DNA of 64,000 bases. Origin: an uncultured Flavobacteriaceae bacterium. Lineage in GTDB: Bacteria > Bacteroidota > Bacteroidia > Flavobacteriales > Flavobacteriaceae. Positions 28,101-35,842 of this stretch are shown here, piece by piece; the first letter of the stretch is position 1, and the number at the start of each line of letters is the position of its first letter. The DNA lies in the NCBI GenBank assembly GCA_947500445.1, contig CANMSB010000018.1, positions 31,745-95,744 of the forward strand. Reading direction: 5' to 3'. Both the position numbers and the translations under genes were made by a program. The notes beneath the pieces are model-generated. The model saw only the letters and a program-made list of their open reading frames with translations. It searched no databases and was not told the origin of the DNA.

Positions 28101-30356
28101 AGGTAGGGTTATCGTGATGTCTTCCCCGGCATCGGCATCAGGGGCTTGGTTCGCAGGTGATATTCCAGTGACGGTAACAAAAATGGTCGCAGTGGCCACT
28201 CCACCATTATTATCGTTGATACGATAGGTGGTGTTGGTTTGTCGTGTTTCCCCATCCAGCAGGTCATCAAAAGCATCATTTGGATCAAAGGTCAGGGCGC
28301 CATTGGCCGCTAAAGTAAATAGGCCGCCTTCCGAGCCGTTTACGGGGTTTCCTATATTCGTTGCGTTTCCGTTTACCCTATCCACTATGAGTGGGTTTCC
28401 ATCCGTATCGTTGTCGGGGCCGTTGCCGTTATCTACCAAAACATTTTCGGTAAGCGTTCCGTTTTCGGCAACCGTAAATACGTCGTCTTGTGCCGTCGGG
28501 TCTGCATTGGGTTGCGTATTTATGGTTACGGTAACCGTGGCGGTAGCATTGTTTCCGGGAATACCGTCGTTAATGGTGTAGGAAAAAGAGGCCGTTCCCT
28601 CAAAATCCGTGGCTGCGGTAAATCGTATTTGGTTTCCGACGATTTCTGCATTTCCGGCAGCGGTAGGGGAAATGTCTCCAATAGTGATAATGCTTAATTC
28701 TTCATCTGGGGTATCAGCATCCGTGTCATTGCCCAAAACGTCAATTTCGGTCGACGCTCCCTGTTGTACGATTCCCGTATCGTCCGAAGCTGTTGGCGCC
28801 TGATTTGCTGCCACAACAACGCTTACCGTCCAAATTTGTTCCTCGCCATTTTCTGCGGTAACTATATATTCGACCACTTCAGCAAAATCCTGCACTGTGT
28901 TTTCAGCAGGGTCGATCGTTGCGCCCGGAGAAACGGTCAATACGTTTGGCGCCACATTAAGTTCGGTACCGTCGGGTACATTGACGATTACGGTATGCTC
29001 GGCCTCGTTGATGTCCGAACCGTTCTGGCCCGTTAAGGAAAATGTGGTAATGTCATTTCCATTCTGACCTATTGGTGGAATCAGCAGTTCAATATTGTCC
29101 GAAACGGTGGGGTCGGAAACGGAAGTTGCGGTGATTATCACAACACCCATGGCAACGCTGGTGACCAAACCGTTTTCGTCAACGGTAGCAATATCCGTAT
29201 CACCGGAGGACCATACCACGGTGTTATCGGTGGCGTCGGTCGGCAGTACAGTGGCTACGAGTTGCCGTGTAATGCCGGAAGCCGTGGCATCTTCTTGGGC
29301 GACACTAATCGATGTTACCGCTATAGTCGGGGCGGGGACTACGGTGACCAAAACGGTGGCAATGGCCTCAGGATTGTCAATTGAAGTGACCGTAACCAGA
29401 GCGGTACCTTCAGCATTTGCCGTAAAAACGCCATTAGGGTCGACAGATAGTATGGTATCGTCCTCAGAACTCCAATTCACCGCTTGGTCGGTAGCATTGG
29501 ATGGTTCAAAAATGACCGGGCATTCCAAGGTTTCGCCGACCTGCATTTCAATTCCTTCTTCCTTGTCCAAGTCAAGAGCGGTTACCGGTATGGTTTCTAC
29601 GACCTGCAAGGAGAGGGTGGCGGTAAGCTCTTGACCGTTACTGTCCCGTAACAGCGCTTCTAAAGTAAAAGGTCCCAGTGCCGTGGGAAGTAAAGAAAAG
29701 TCATAAGTGCCGGGTAGTATGGTGGTATACTCGTCAAGCAAGAGCGTTTCGTTTTCCGGTAATCGAGAAAGAGATCCTTCCCCTTCGGTTATTCGGTATA
29801 GCGCTTCATAAGTAGTCCCGGTATCCAGCCCGTTAGTATTTAGGGTTACGGTCAAAGGGGTAATCTCCTCAAGTTCAATTTGGGTTTCTCCACTTGTTAC
29901 CGTCCAAGTGACAGGGACATTTTCTAAGGCGTAATTGATTTCTATTTCTTCTGAAAAGCCAAAACTGTCCGTTATCGTTATGGTCACCGCATGTTCGCCG
30001 AGGTCCGTTCCAATATAGTTCAGGGACACCGATAATTCTTCTACCGGTATTGCCTCTCCGGGATCGAACAAAACGTTATCGGAAGTTTCAAAGCGACCGC
30101 TGCCTTGATCGGACGAGTAGCGTAGGGTATATTCCAAATCGTCCAACATCGCTTCCGGAACAATGGTGATTACCGTGTTCAAAGGTTCGTTAACGAACCC
30201 TTCGGAAGCATGTTGCTTGGATAGTTCAAACTCGACTTCCGTAAAAACGGTTACTTCTTTGGTGCAGGAAATCACCAAAATGAACATCAACAAAAAGCGC
30301 CAAATCCTTTGCCATAAAGTCTGGTAAACGCATTGCTGTTTGCTTTGTTCGGTCAT
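25158..30356 (-). CDS. Giant multi-domain surface lipoprotein (Big2, PKD and cadherin-like repeats)
   Basis: This 1732-residue protein has a lipobox LVISC at C31, so it is lipid-anchored and probably surface exposed. In order: two Ig-like domains (about 35-245), two Big2 domains (about 253-425), a DUF5018-like segment (about 428-512), and cadherin/VCBS-type repeats (from about 515, each opening like PxAxDDxFTVAEN) interleaved with two PKD domains (about 735 and 952). Three almost identical 119-residue repeats lie at about 1162-1520, then one more repeat and a unique C-terminus. No type IX sorting domain is present. Adhesion or calcium-dependent stiffness is a guess from the domain types. Confidence 0.88.
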   Translation of the reverse strand: MTEQSKQQCVYQTLWQRIWRFLLMFILVISCTKEVTVFTEVEFELSKQHASEGFVNEPLNTVITIVPEAMLDDLEYTLRYSSDQGSGRFETSDNVLFDPGEAIPVEELSVSLNYIGTDLGEHAVTITITDSFGFSEEIEINYALENVPVTWTVTSGETQIELEEITPLTVTLNTNGLDTGTTYEALYRITEGEGSLSRLPENETLLLDEYTTILPGTYDFSLLPTALGPFTLEALLRDSNGQELTATLSLQVVETIPVTALDLDKEEGIEMQVGETLECPVIFEPSNATDQAVNWSSEDDTILSVDPNGVFTANAEGTALVTVTSIDNPEAIATVLVTVVPAPTIAVTSISVAQEDATASGITRQLVATVLPTDATDNTVVWSSGDTDIATVDENGLVTSVAMGVVIITATSVSDPTVSDNIELLIPPIGQNGNDITTFSLTGQNGSDINEAEHTVIVNVPDGTELNVAPNVLTVSPGATIDPAENTVQDFAEVVEYIVTAENGEEQIWTVSVVVAANQAPTASDDTGIVQQGASTEIDVLGNDTDADTPDEELSIITIGDISPTAAGNAEIVGNQIRFTAATDFEGTASFSYTINDGIPGNNATATVTVTINTQPNADPTAQDDVFTVAENGTLTENVLVDNGNGPDNDTDGNPLIVDRVNGNATNIGNPVNGSEGGLFTLAANGALTFDPNDAFDDLLDGETRQTNTTYRINDNNGGVATATIFVTVTGISPANQAPDADAGEDITITLPTDEAQLNGSNSDDSDGTVESYLWEQVSGPNTAVIVTPTALITTVNGLVQGNYVFMLTVRDNDNASATDLVEVLVNGALNTTPVAVNDTFTINENGSLTGNNVLADNGNGVDSDADGDPLTVDRVDGTALAVGVTTPGNNGGSFIIESDGTLNFETGGEFDGLIEGESVQTELSYRISDGNGGTGTALVIITINGLSPANQVPTADAGDNITVNLPENTATLDGSGSQDNDGDITNYLWEQVSGPNTPTIADQGAAITQISGLVEGTYIFMLTVTDDATDEATDTVEVRVNAAANTAPIAQDDIFTVAENNVLARGVFNDNGNGPDSDAEDDPLTVDRVNNNPANVDVSVNGSTGGVFTINAGGSLTFDPNGNFDVLNAGESQETTVTYRITDGNGGTDVATVTVTVTGVSAANDPPTAQDDAFTVAENATASGNVLGNNGNGTDTDPEGATLTVNQVNGNAGNVATNVAGTNGGVFNLAANGSLSFDPNGEFDGLNTGETQTTSVNYTITDGTNTSNLATVTLTVTGVSAANDPPTAQDDAFTVAENATASGNVLGNNGNGADTDPEGATLTVNQVNGSASNIGASIGGTQGGRFTIAANGTYSFDPNGEFDGLNTGETQTTSVNYTITDGTNTSNLATVTVTVTGVTPINDPPIARDDIFIVAENATVTGNVLGNNGNGADNDPEGATLTVVQVNGNSGNVGTNVAGTNGGLFIVAANGSLSFDPNGEFDALNDGETQNTTINYTISDGSNTSNLATVTVTVTGVSPANIVPNAVNDNYDVDINTGLIATVLENDEDLDGDTLTITAVTQPTNGTATILGGNTTVSYNPSTNYTGPDSFTYTISDGNGGVDTATVNITVNAVNSIVFSDETSYNDGNGNPFFTVSGTVTIVGSAATFTVNSFLIIVSEPGAPATLDNIVFTRFTIDGDNYEAVATEANTIVNEETPSYSAGTYNYSFEVQAEVMDSDAGWGGRVTGSQD
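25870..26940. repeat. Three 357-bp tandem repeats inside the giant lipoprotein gene
   Basis: Units at 25870-26226, 26227-26583 and 26584-26940 line up with a constant 357-bp period. Long stretches are nearly identical, especially between 26227-26583 and 26584-26940. Each unit encodes one 119-residue cadherin-like domain. Such repeats can gain or lose units by recombination. Confidence 0.85.
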
Positions 30357-30462
30357 TTGGATCGGGCACTAGCGCCAAATTTGTACAAGGAAACGGAAAT
30401 GGTTCATACTAACGTAAATTAATAGGAAACACACCCTTGAATTGAAATCGAGTTTGGTGGGT

Positions 30463-30470
30463 CAAAAATA
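30463..30470 (-). promoter_or_regulatory. Possible promoter element in the 310-nt gap before the giant lipoprotein gene
   Basis: On the minus strand TATTTTTG matches TAnnTTTG about 105 nt upstream of the ATG at 30356. No well-spaced -33 TTG is seen. The rest of the gap (30357-30666) holds no gene. Confidence 0.3.
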
Positions 30471-30666
30471 ATATTATTCCTATCAAATTCGATGGTCCAA
30501 ACTTTTAAACGTCAAAAAAATAGCTGAACGGTGATTCCCAAACGCCTATGGGGTTTACGATATTGACTTCTTACTATGATATCGCTGTTTTTGAAAGGGG
30601 ATTATGTTCCCGACTAACCATGATAGCATTTGAATATAGGTGGCTTTTGATTAGAATAGTCGTGGT

Positions 30667-31575
30667 TTACACACTGCTTTTCAAGGCAGTTTCCAAGGTG
30701 TCGTGATGGAACACAAAACCATGTTCCAGTAAGAGCCCGGGGATTACGTTCCTACTTTTCAATACCAGTTCCGTTTCCGTACGTATGATACGGGCGCCGA
30801 TTTCCAATAAAAGTTTGGGTAATGGAAAACCAAATGGGAAACCGACCGCTTTTCGAACTTTTCGCATCAACTCGGCATTGGTTACCGGTTTTGGGGATAC
30901 GATGTTTACCGGTCCGCTGAGGTTTGGGGTATCGATCAAGAATTCGAGACCCCGAACAAAGTCGTGGATATGGATCCAACTGAATTTTTGATTTCCAGGG
31001 CCTTGCTTGCCTCCAAAACCAATTTTTGCCAGGTTCTTGATGGGGACAAGGGCACCACCGTTGCCGCCTAGAACAATACTGGTGCGGAGGGCCACTTTTC
31101 TGGTCCGTGGTGTTTGTTGCGAAAAAAAAGCTTTCTCCCAGGCCTTTGCCACTTCAACGGAGAAACCTTCTCCTATTTCGCCGGAACGTTCGTCCATCTC
31201 CATGTTTAGGGAATGACGGTAAATTGTCGCGGTCGAGGAATTAAGCCATACTTGGGGCGGATTTTTTGCCATGCCAATGGCCGCACCCAAAACTTTTGTG
31301 CTGTTGATCCTAGAATTTAGGATGATTTTTTTATTGGTTTCGGTATAACGGCAGTCCACGGAACGCCCCGTCATATTAATGAGAGTATGACAGTCGTTCA
31401 AATGTGCACGCCATGGACCGAGCTGCTCAGCGTCCCATTGTACATAGTGAACGTTTCCAAGGGTCGGCCGTTTTTTACGGCTCAAGACGACAATAGTATC
31501 ATATTTGGTGCTGAAATATGCAACACACGCTTTTCCCAAGTAACCGGTACCTCCGGCGATGACGAGCTTTTTCAT
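30667..31575 (-). CDS. TIGR01777-family SDR epimerase-like protein
   Basis: This is a 302-residue protein with an N-terminal NAD(P)-binding loop GGTGYLG (residues 8-14) and the C-terminal DUF1731 region (..VLKSRNVIPGLLLEHGFVF..) that defines this family (YfcH-like). The family is of unknown function and probably reduces or epimerises a nucleotide-linked or lipid substrate. It follows the methyltransferase gene by 64 nt on the same strand and may belong to the operon that starts with the GbsR-like gene. Confidence 0.9.
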   Translation of the reverse strand: MKKLVIAGGTGYLGKACVAYFSTKYDTIVVLSRKKRPTLGNVHYVQWDAEQLGPWRAHLNDCHTLINMTGRSVDCRYTETNKKIILNSRINSTKVLGAAIGMAKNPPQVWLNSSTATIYRHSLNMEMDERSGEIGEGFSVEVAKAWEKAFFSQQTPRTRKVALRTSIVLGGNGGALVPIKNLAKIGFGGKQGPGNQKFSWIHIHDFVRGLEFLIDTPNLSGPVNIVSPKPVTNAELMRKVRKAVGFPFGFPLPKLLLEIGARIIRTETELVLKSRNVIPGLLLEHGFVFHHDTLETALKSSV

Positions 31576-31639
31576 TTGTTTAAATTTTTGCAGTCTACGG
31601 AAAATGAAGAAACTAAACGTTTCTGCTCATTTCATAATG

Positions 31640-32536
31640 TTATTTTTTGCAGGTGATCATATAATAGCCAAAGCTTTTCATATGTAATCCCGATAACAAG
31701 GCGTAAAACGAACCTTTTAAATTATGAAGGCTTTCTTTTTTTAGGGTACCGTTCCCCAGCAATTTTTTCAGTATAAATCCGGAGATGGCGAAAGGAACAT
31801 GCAATACCGAGGGGGCTACCCGGAAAGAAACATCTTCCACGGAAACATCGGTAAAACCGATTTCCTTCAGCTGTTCGGTAACCCTTTGGATGGTTCCCAA
31901 CTGTTCAAGACTCCAATGATCACATAACTTCCGATAGGACAAACGGCTCCCAAAACAAAATTCATCTGGTTCCTTTTTAAGAAACGCATCGGCGACGACC
32001 AACCGACCTCCAGGTTTGAGAATGCGATATGCTTCTTCAAAGGCGTTTTTGCCATGTCCGCAATGGCAAAAACTTTCAATGGCGAGGGCGCCGTCAAAAC
32101 TGTTCGAGGCGAATGAAGTACGGTTGAAATTTTCTTTCAAAATACTACCCTTTAAGCCCTTTAGGAGTTTGTTGCCTTCCAATTGCTGAAATTCGGAAAG
32201 GGTAACCCCGAATGCACTGAGCTTTGAATTTTGGCCCAGTACATAACGCATGGTGCCCCCCATGCCACAGCCAAGATCGATCAATGTCCCTTTTTTCTTT
32301 TGTAGCCCGAGTCGTAGCAGTACCTGGCGGTTCATTTCGTTTAGCATGCTATCCCTTTTAAAAATGGAGGTTCGCCCACCATGGAAATAGCCAAAATGCA
32401 TGTTAAAATCCTTGCTCCAAAAGGCGTAGTCTTCCGTTGCCTCATTGTAAAAGTCGATAATATCCAAGGTGTTCTTACTGTCCTGTTGGAGGTTTATTTG
32501 ATCGGATGCATATACGGATAACGTTTTCATGATCAT
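31640..32536 (-). CDS. SAM-dependent methyltransferase (CFA/UbiE-like)
   Basis: This is a 298-residue class I methyltransferase with a full motif I, IDLGCGMGG at residues 86-94, preceded by NMHFGYFHGG. The latter resembles the segment before motif I in lipid and small-molecule methyltransferases of the cyclopropane-synthase/UbiE group. The C-terminal part is long and hydrophobic. The start is the ATG at 32536; the ATG two codons later at 32530 is also possible. It is flanked by two small membrane-protein genes and the TIGR01777 gene, suggesting a lipid-related unit. Confidence 0.88.
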   Translation of the reverse strand: MIMKTLSVYASDQINLQQDSKNTLDIIDFYNEATEDYAFWSKDFNMHFGYFHGGRTSIFKRDSMLNEMNRQVLLRLGLQKKKGTLIDLGCGMGGTMRYVLGQNSKLSAFGVTLSEFQQLEGNKLLKGLKGSILKENFNRTSFASNSFDGALAIESFCHCGHGKNAFEEAYRILKPGGRLVVADAFLKKEPDEFCFGSRLSYRKLCDHWSLEQLGTIQRVTEQLKEIGFTDVSVEDVSFRVAPSVLHVPFAISGFILKKLLGNGTLKKESLHNLKGSFYALLSGLHMKSFGYYMITCKK

Positions 32537-32541
32537 CGATT

Positions 32542-32982
32542 TTAAAGGTTTATATATAGGCTAAGGTTCAAGATCAAAAGCCATGTGTACACTAAGGCAA
32601 AAAGGGTAAATAGGGCGTTCATAAAGTAACTGCCGATTTTGAACAACATTTTTTTTGGGATTTCATACATCGGATAGTAGGCAATTTGTGTGGCGACCTT
32701 ACCTACCCAATAAGCAGCGATCAAACCCGAAAGTGCAACGGCAAGTGCGGTGCCGTTTTGAAGTTCCATGGGCAAAAGCAATGCAATGAGCCCAAAGGAA
32801 AAGTTCAATCCCTGAATGTAACGGCCATAGGTTTTCGCAATTTCTTGGTTCAATGGTCGTAATTGCTTTACATCGGTATACCAATCGAATACCCGGTGCC
32901 GGATATATGGGTAAATAAGGGCAGTGAATATTTGGCCCAAGCCTCCGGTAATGATAAGCCATTGTGGTACATTGTAGTTCAT
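32542..32982 (-). CDS. Small polytopic membrane protein, unknown
   Basis: This is a 146-residue protein with about four hydrophobic helices and a conserved-looking RPLNQEIAKTYGRYIQGLNF loop between the first and second. I do not recognise the family. Its start overlaps the stop of the gene upstream by 4 nt (ATGA), so the two membrane proteins are translationally coupled. It is part of the operon under the GbsR-like regulator. Confidence 0.85.
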   Translation of the reverse strand: MNYNVPQWLIITGGLGQIFTALIYPYIRHRVFDWYTDVKQLRPLNQEIAKTYGRYIQGLNFSFGLIALLLPMELQNGTALAVALSGLIAAYWVGKVATQIAYYPMYEIPKKMLFKIGSYFMNALFTLFALVYTWLLILNLSLYINL

Positions 32983-33299
32983 AATATTATCTTTTTTGTT
33001 TTGTTTTTGGCACGAAAGGTCAAGTACACGAAGTAGGTGGCGGTCATTAACGGCATTAGGTGATACTGTAAATCCGTAAACTTAAAATACGTTGTAGCCA
33101 CAACGACACTGATAAAAGAGAACAGCCAATAGAAAAGTAACAGTTTTACAATTTCTTGACTTTTTGTACGGTTGAAAACTTGGAGGGATAGCAGTATTTG
33201 TACGAACCCCAAAATAATGTTTATGGTACCGTCCACCATTATCGTAAAGATCACGCATGTAATGTAAAGTAGGGCGTTGCCGTAGTGTATGGTTTTCAT
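32979..33299 (-). CDS. Small membrane protein, unknown
   Basis: This is a 106-residue protein with three to four hydrophobic helices and a basic tail (RAKNKTKKIIL). No family is recognised. It is the first structural gene after the GbsR-like regulator. A palindromic operator-like site (33316-33337) lies 17 nt before its start codon, so it is probably controlled by that regulator. Confidence 0.82.
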   Translation of the reverse strand: MKTIHYGNALLYITCVIFTIMVDGTINIILGFVQILLSLQVFNRTKSQEIVKLLLFYWLFSFISVVVATTYFKFTDLQYHLMPLMTATYFVYLTFRAKNKTKKIIL

Positions 33300-33315
33300 G
33301 TTTCAGTTATTTTAA

Positions 33316-33337
33316 ACTTTCAGAAAATATTGAAAGT
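33316..33337. promoter_or_regulatory. Operator-like palindrome, site 1
   Basis: ACTTTCA (33316-33322), 8 nt, TGAAAGT (33331-33337). The same arms and spacing recur at 33882-33903 in front of the regulator gene. The site sits between the regulator stop and the next gene start. Confidence 0.7.
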
Positions 33338-33352
33338 AATATTTAAATTTTT

Positions 33353-33856
33353 TTATTTTATGAATTTAAATAACGATTTGGTCAACCAATTTTGTTTTTG
33401 GTTCACAAGTTTACCCAACATACTATCTGCTGTATGTGCAAGATCATGTAAGGCTTTGGTCTGTTTTATAAATTCTTTGGTAGCGGCCGTGCCATCATCT
33501 TTAATACTGCTGACCTCTTCCAAGGTTTTGATTACGGGCTGAATTTCCCTTCTGCTTCTTTCCTGTGCAATGATCCGTGCCAATTCCTGTACATCCTTTT
33601 CCGTACTAAAGTACTCCCGTCGCTCTCCGGGAACCAATTCTTTACTGACAATGCCCCAATCGATTAGCTGCCTAACGTTCATGCTGGTATTCCCTCTTGA
33701 GATTTTGAGCTCCTCCATAATTTCTTCCGTGGATAGCGGTTTGGTCGACACGAAGAGTAACGCCTGTATCTGTGCCATTGCCTTGTTAATGCCCCAAAGT
33801 GTACCCAAGCTCCCCCAGGTGCTAATGAATTTTTCTTTTGCTTGTTGCATTTCCAT
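33353..33856 (-). CDS. GbsR/MarR-family transcriptional regulator
   Basis: This is a 167-residue winged-helix protein of the GbsR type: a WGINKAMAQIQALLF helix, the recognition region EEIMEELKISRGNTSMNVRQL, and the wing GIVSKELVPGERREYF. It is likely a repressor of its own operon, because identical palindromes lie over its -33 region and before the next gene. The -7 element ends only 4 nt before the first ATG (33856), so the ATG two codons later (33850, MQQAKEKF) may be the real start. Confidence 0.9.
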   Translation of the reverse strand: MEMQQAKEKFISTWGSLGTLWGINKAMAQIQALLFVSTKPLSTEEIMEELKISRGNTSMNVRQLIDWGIVSKELVPGERREYFSTEKDVQELARIIAQERSRREIQPVIKTLEEVSSIKDDGTAATKEFIKQTKALHDLAHTADSMLGKLVNQKQNWLTKSLFKFIK

Positions 33857-33860
33857 GGTA

Positions 33861-33868
33861 CAAATATA
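33861..33868 (-). promoter_or_regulatory. -7 element of the GbsR-like gene
   Basis: On the minus strand this is TATATTTG, a perfect TAnnTTTG. A TTG at 33889-33887 is 18 nt upstream and lies within operator site 2. Confidence 0.65.
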
Positions 33869-33881
33869 TTAATATTTTTAA

Positions 33882-33903
33882 ACTTTCAAAAATTATTGAA
33901 AGT
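33882..33903. promoter_or_regulatory. Operator-like palindrome, site 2, over the -33 box
   Basis: ACTTTCA (33882-33888), 8 nt, TGAAAGT (33897-33903): the same 7-8-7 architecture as site 1. It covers the -33 TTG of the regulator promoter, so binding would block RNA polymerase. Confidence 0.72.
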
Positions 33904-34246
33904 TATTTTTTGATGTTGTCATATGGCCAACTTCCTCCCTAAGCAAAAAGACGAAGGTTTCCTGAACGATTTGTACTGCACCAAAAGATAATGACAGATT
34001 GCTGCTGCGTAACCCAAATTACGGTTTGGATGCCGCCCATGATCGGATTTTTACGATGCATTGCGGTTATCGCAATACTGATATTAACTACTACATGCCC
34101 GCTTTGGGCGCGCAACAATAATTGTCGGAATTTGTAGTTTTCTAAATGTCCCAACACCCTAAAATGTAGGTACATGCATTTCCCTGAAAAAGGGGTGAAA
34201 GGTATGAAGCCCGGTCGTTAGCTTGCGGTGTGTAAAAACGGATAAG
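33904..34246. other. Intergenic stretch between the GbsR operon and the SPFH module
   Basis: No supported gene. Short frames on both strands (for example 33991-34137 +) have one hydrophobic stretch but no recognisable family. The right part holds the regulatory box at 34182-34195 and the -7-like TAGCTTGC at 34219-34226. Confidence 0.5.
34182..34195 (+). promoter_or_regulatory. CCCTGAAAAAGGGG box, copy 1
   Basis: CCCTGAAAAAGGGG lies 23 nt before a -7-like TAGCTTGC (34219-34226) and 51 nt before the first gene of the SPFH module. Related boxes recur at 39302, 48185 and 57039 with the same spacing to a -7 element. Confidence 0.6.
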
Positions 34247-34456
34247 ATGTCGAACCCCTTTAAGAAGATTGTCAAAAATGCCGAAACTTCCAAAAGCACC
34301 ATGTACGTGCAGGAAGATCGGACCGTTGCCAAAGTGAGCGTTAAAAGTTGCGATAGCTGTGGTGCACCGCGCCCGAAGCATACAAATTTGGTACGCTGCG
34401 ACTATTGTCGACAGCCATATATGAACGATGTTCCTTCAATCAAAAGCGATACCTGA
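34247..34456 (+). CDS. Small zinc-ribbon protein
   Basis: This is a 69-residue soluble protein with a C-terminal zinc ribbon: C35-x2-C38 (CDSCG) and C51-x2-C54 (CDYC). The ATG at 34247 is used; an upstream in-frame TTG has no support. It ends 1 nt before the next gene, which carries a second zinc ribbon of similar type. It is the first gene of the module controlled by the box at 34182. Confidence 0.75.
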   Translation: MSNPFKKIVKNAETSKSTMYVQEDRTVAKVSVKSCDSCGAPRPKHTNLVRCDYCRQPYMNDVPSIKSDT

Positions 34457-34457
34457 T

Positions 34458-35237
34458 ATGAACACGCAAACTTACTTGATCGTCCGTTGGGATACCTTTC
34501 TCGAAAAAATAAATACGCGATTTCAAGAGTCCTTGAAACATGCCGAAACCGCCTGTTCCGAGCAGTTGGTGGAAACGGACTATGAATATGAAACGGTGTT
34601 TCGATCCTGGCAGGGTATGAAGGCCCAGATACATGAATTGATTCGCAAAATAGATACGGTTTGGGATGGCAAGGTAATGCCCGAGATGCGGGCAATGGGC
34701 GATTTTTATACCGATGAGGCCGCAAAAGGATCACAATTGAACGATAGTCTGACCGAAACCCTTTTCAGCTTCGAACGCCAACTTGAAGGAAAACTGTCGC
34801 GAGCATATTACGACCACGCCATCCAAAGTGCCGATAAGAAATCGTTTTGTACGCAATGCGACGCCAAACTTGCGATACGAAAAGATATTTTTAGGGCACA
34901 ATACATTAGCTGTCCGTACTGCAACACGGTCAATACCATTGAACCCGACACAAAATTCATGAAACTGGGCTGGGGCATCATCGATAACATTGCCGCTATG
35001 AATTGCCAAAAGGAGTATGCCGCAATGGAAAATGCATTGTCCGCGTTACACGCGCTTCGAAAGTCGGAAAGGGGAGTAGCAGAGTGGGCATCCTACGAAA
35101 ATGCCTATTACCATTATTGGGAAAAGTATTTTCAAGAGCGTATTGTTTTGAATGCGGATGCACAGGAACGGTACGTGGCCGTTATGGAACGCAAGCGAAA
35201 AGAATTTGAAAACTATAAGGAAATACAAACAAAATAA
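34458..35237 (+). CDS. Helical zinc-ribbon protein, YdjG-module-like
   Basis: This is a 259-residue soluble protein. The N-terminal 120 residues are mostly helical and charged (coiled-coil-like). Then comes a zinc ribbon with C131/C134 (CTQC) and C152/C155 (CPYC), and a helical C-terminus rich in Y, W and K. I cannot assign a family with certainty. Its place next to an SPFH-SHOCT gene recalls Bacillus ydjG-ydjI, where zinc-ribbon proteins accompany the SPFH protein YdjI. The ATG at 34458 is chosen over a TTG ten codons upstream. Confidence 0.8.
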   Translation: MNTQTYLIVRWDTFLEKINTRFQESLKHAETACSEQLVETDYEYETVFRSWQGMKAQIHELIRKIDTVWDGKVMPEMRAMGDFYTDEAAKGSQLNDSLTETLFSFERQLEGKLSRAYYDHAIQSADKKSFCTQCDAKLAIRKDIFRAQYISCPYCNTVNTIEPDTKFMKLGWGIIDNIAAMNCQKEYAAMENALSALHALRKSERGVAEWASYENAYYHYWEKYFQERIVLNADAQERYVAVMERKRKEFENYKEIQTK

Positions 35238-35244
35238 TAGCATT

Positions 35245-35808
35245 ATGGAAGCAATCAACGGAGTAACATTTGAAGACTGGGGCGCTGCCTGCGGCAACCT
35301 GGCACAAGGCATGTCGGAAGAAGAAGTATGCCAAGTATTGGGCATTGAACTTCCCGTATGGCAAAAGACCAACGAGGCCTGGGGTGGAAAACTGGGCGAC
35401 CTTGCCGCTGAGGATATGGAAGTGATGACGACCTATAGCGGATTTTTTACAAATCCCAAAGTAGGCAAGTTCGCCGGAGCGGGAGCGCAAACACCATCCT
35501 TGGACGAACTCTTGGCCAAGTTTCCCGATTACGATTCCTATTTAAAAGTTTCCATCCACCAGACCGTAGCATCGGAGCACGGGGTAGACCCAACGGCGAT
35601 TATCGAAAGTTACGGATTGAATCTCCAAAATTGGGGACAGTTGAATATGCATTACTCCGACTGGTATCACGCTTATATACAAAACGGATCCGAAGGCTGG
35701 GGCGAACGTCATAATGAAATGGAGGCCTTGCGAAAAAAGTGGGAAACGCTTTTTAGGGAACAATATAAAAATGACGCGGTAGACCTCGGTGGAGATATCG
35801 ATTTTTAA
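35245..35808 (+). CDS. Hypothetical protein (DUF6620-like, tentative)
   Basis: This is a 187-residue acidic, soluble protein rich in W and G, with no signal peptide. A short N-terminal helical domain (FEDWGAACGNLAQGMSEEEV) is followed by a repeat-like second half (VASEHGVDPTAIIESYGLNL...). The name DUF6620 is from memory and uncertain. The start at 35245 is 7 nt after the previous stop; a longer frame reaching into that gene is not credible. The tight spacing places it in the SPFH operon. Confidence 0.75.
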   Translation: MEAINGVTFEDWGAACGNLAQGMSEEEVCQVLGIELPVWQKTNEAWGGKLGDLAAEDMEVMTTYSGFFTNPKVGKFAGAGAQTPSLDELLAKFPDYDSYLKVSIHQTVASEHGVDPTAIIESYGLNLQNWGQLNMHYSDWYHAYIQNGSEGWGERHNEMEALRKKWETLFREQYKNDAVDLGGDIDF

Positions 35809-35842
35809 ACAACGCATCAGCGTCAATTCAAAAAAATAAGGT

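Noticed and set aside
25158..30356. CRISPR array
   Set aside because: The repeats are 357-bp coding units without spacers.
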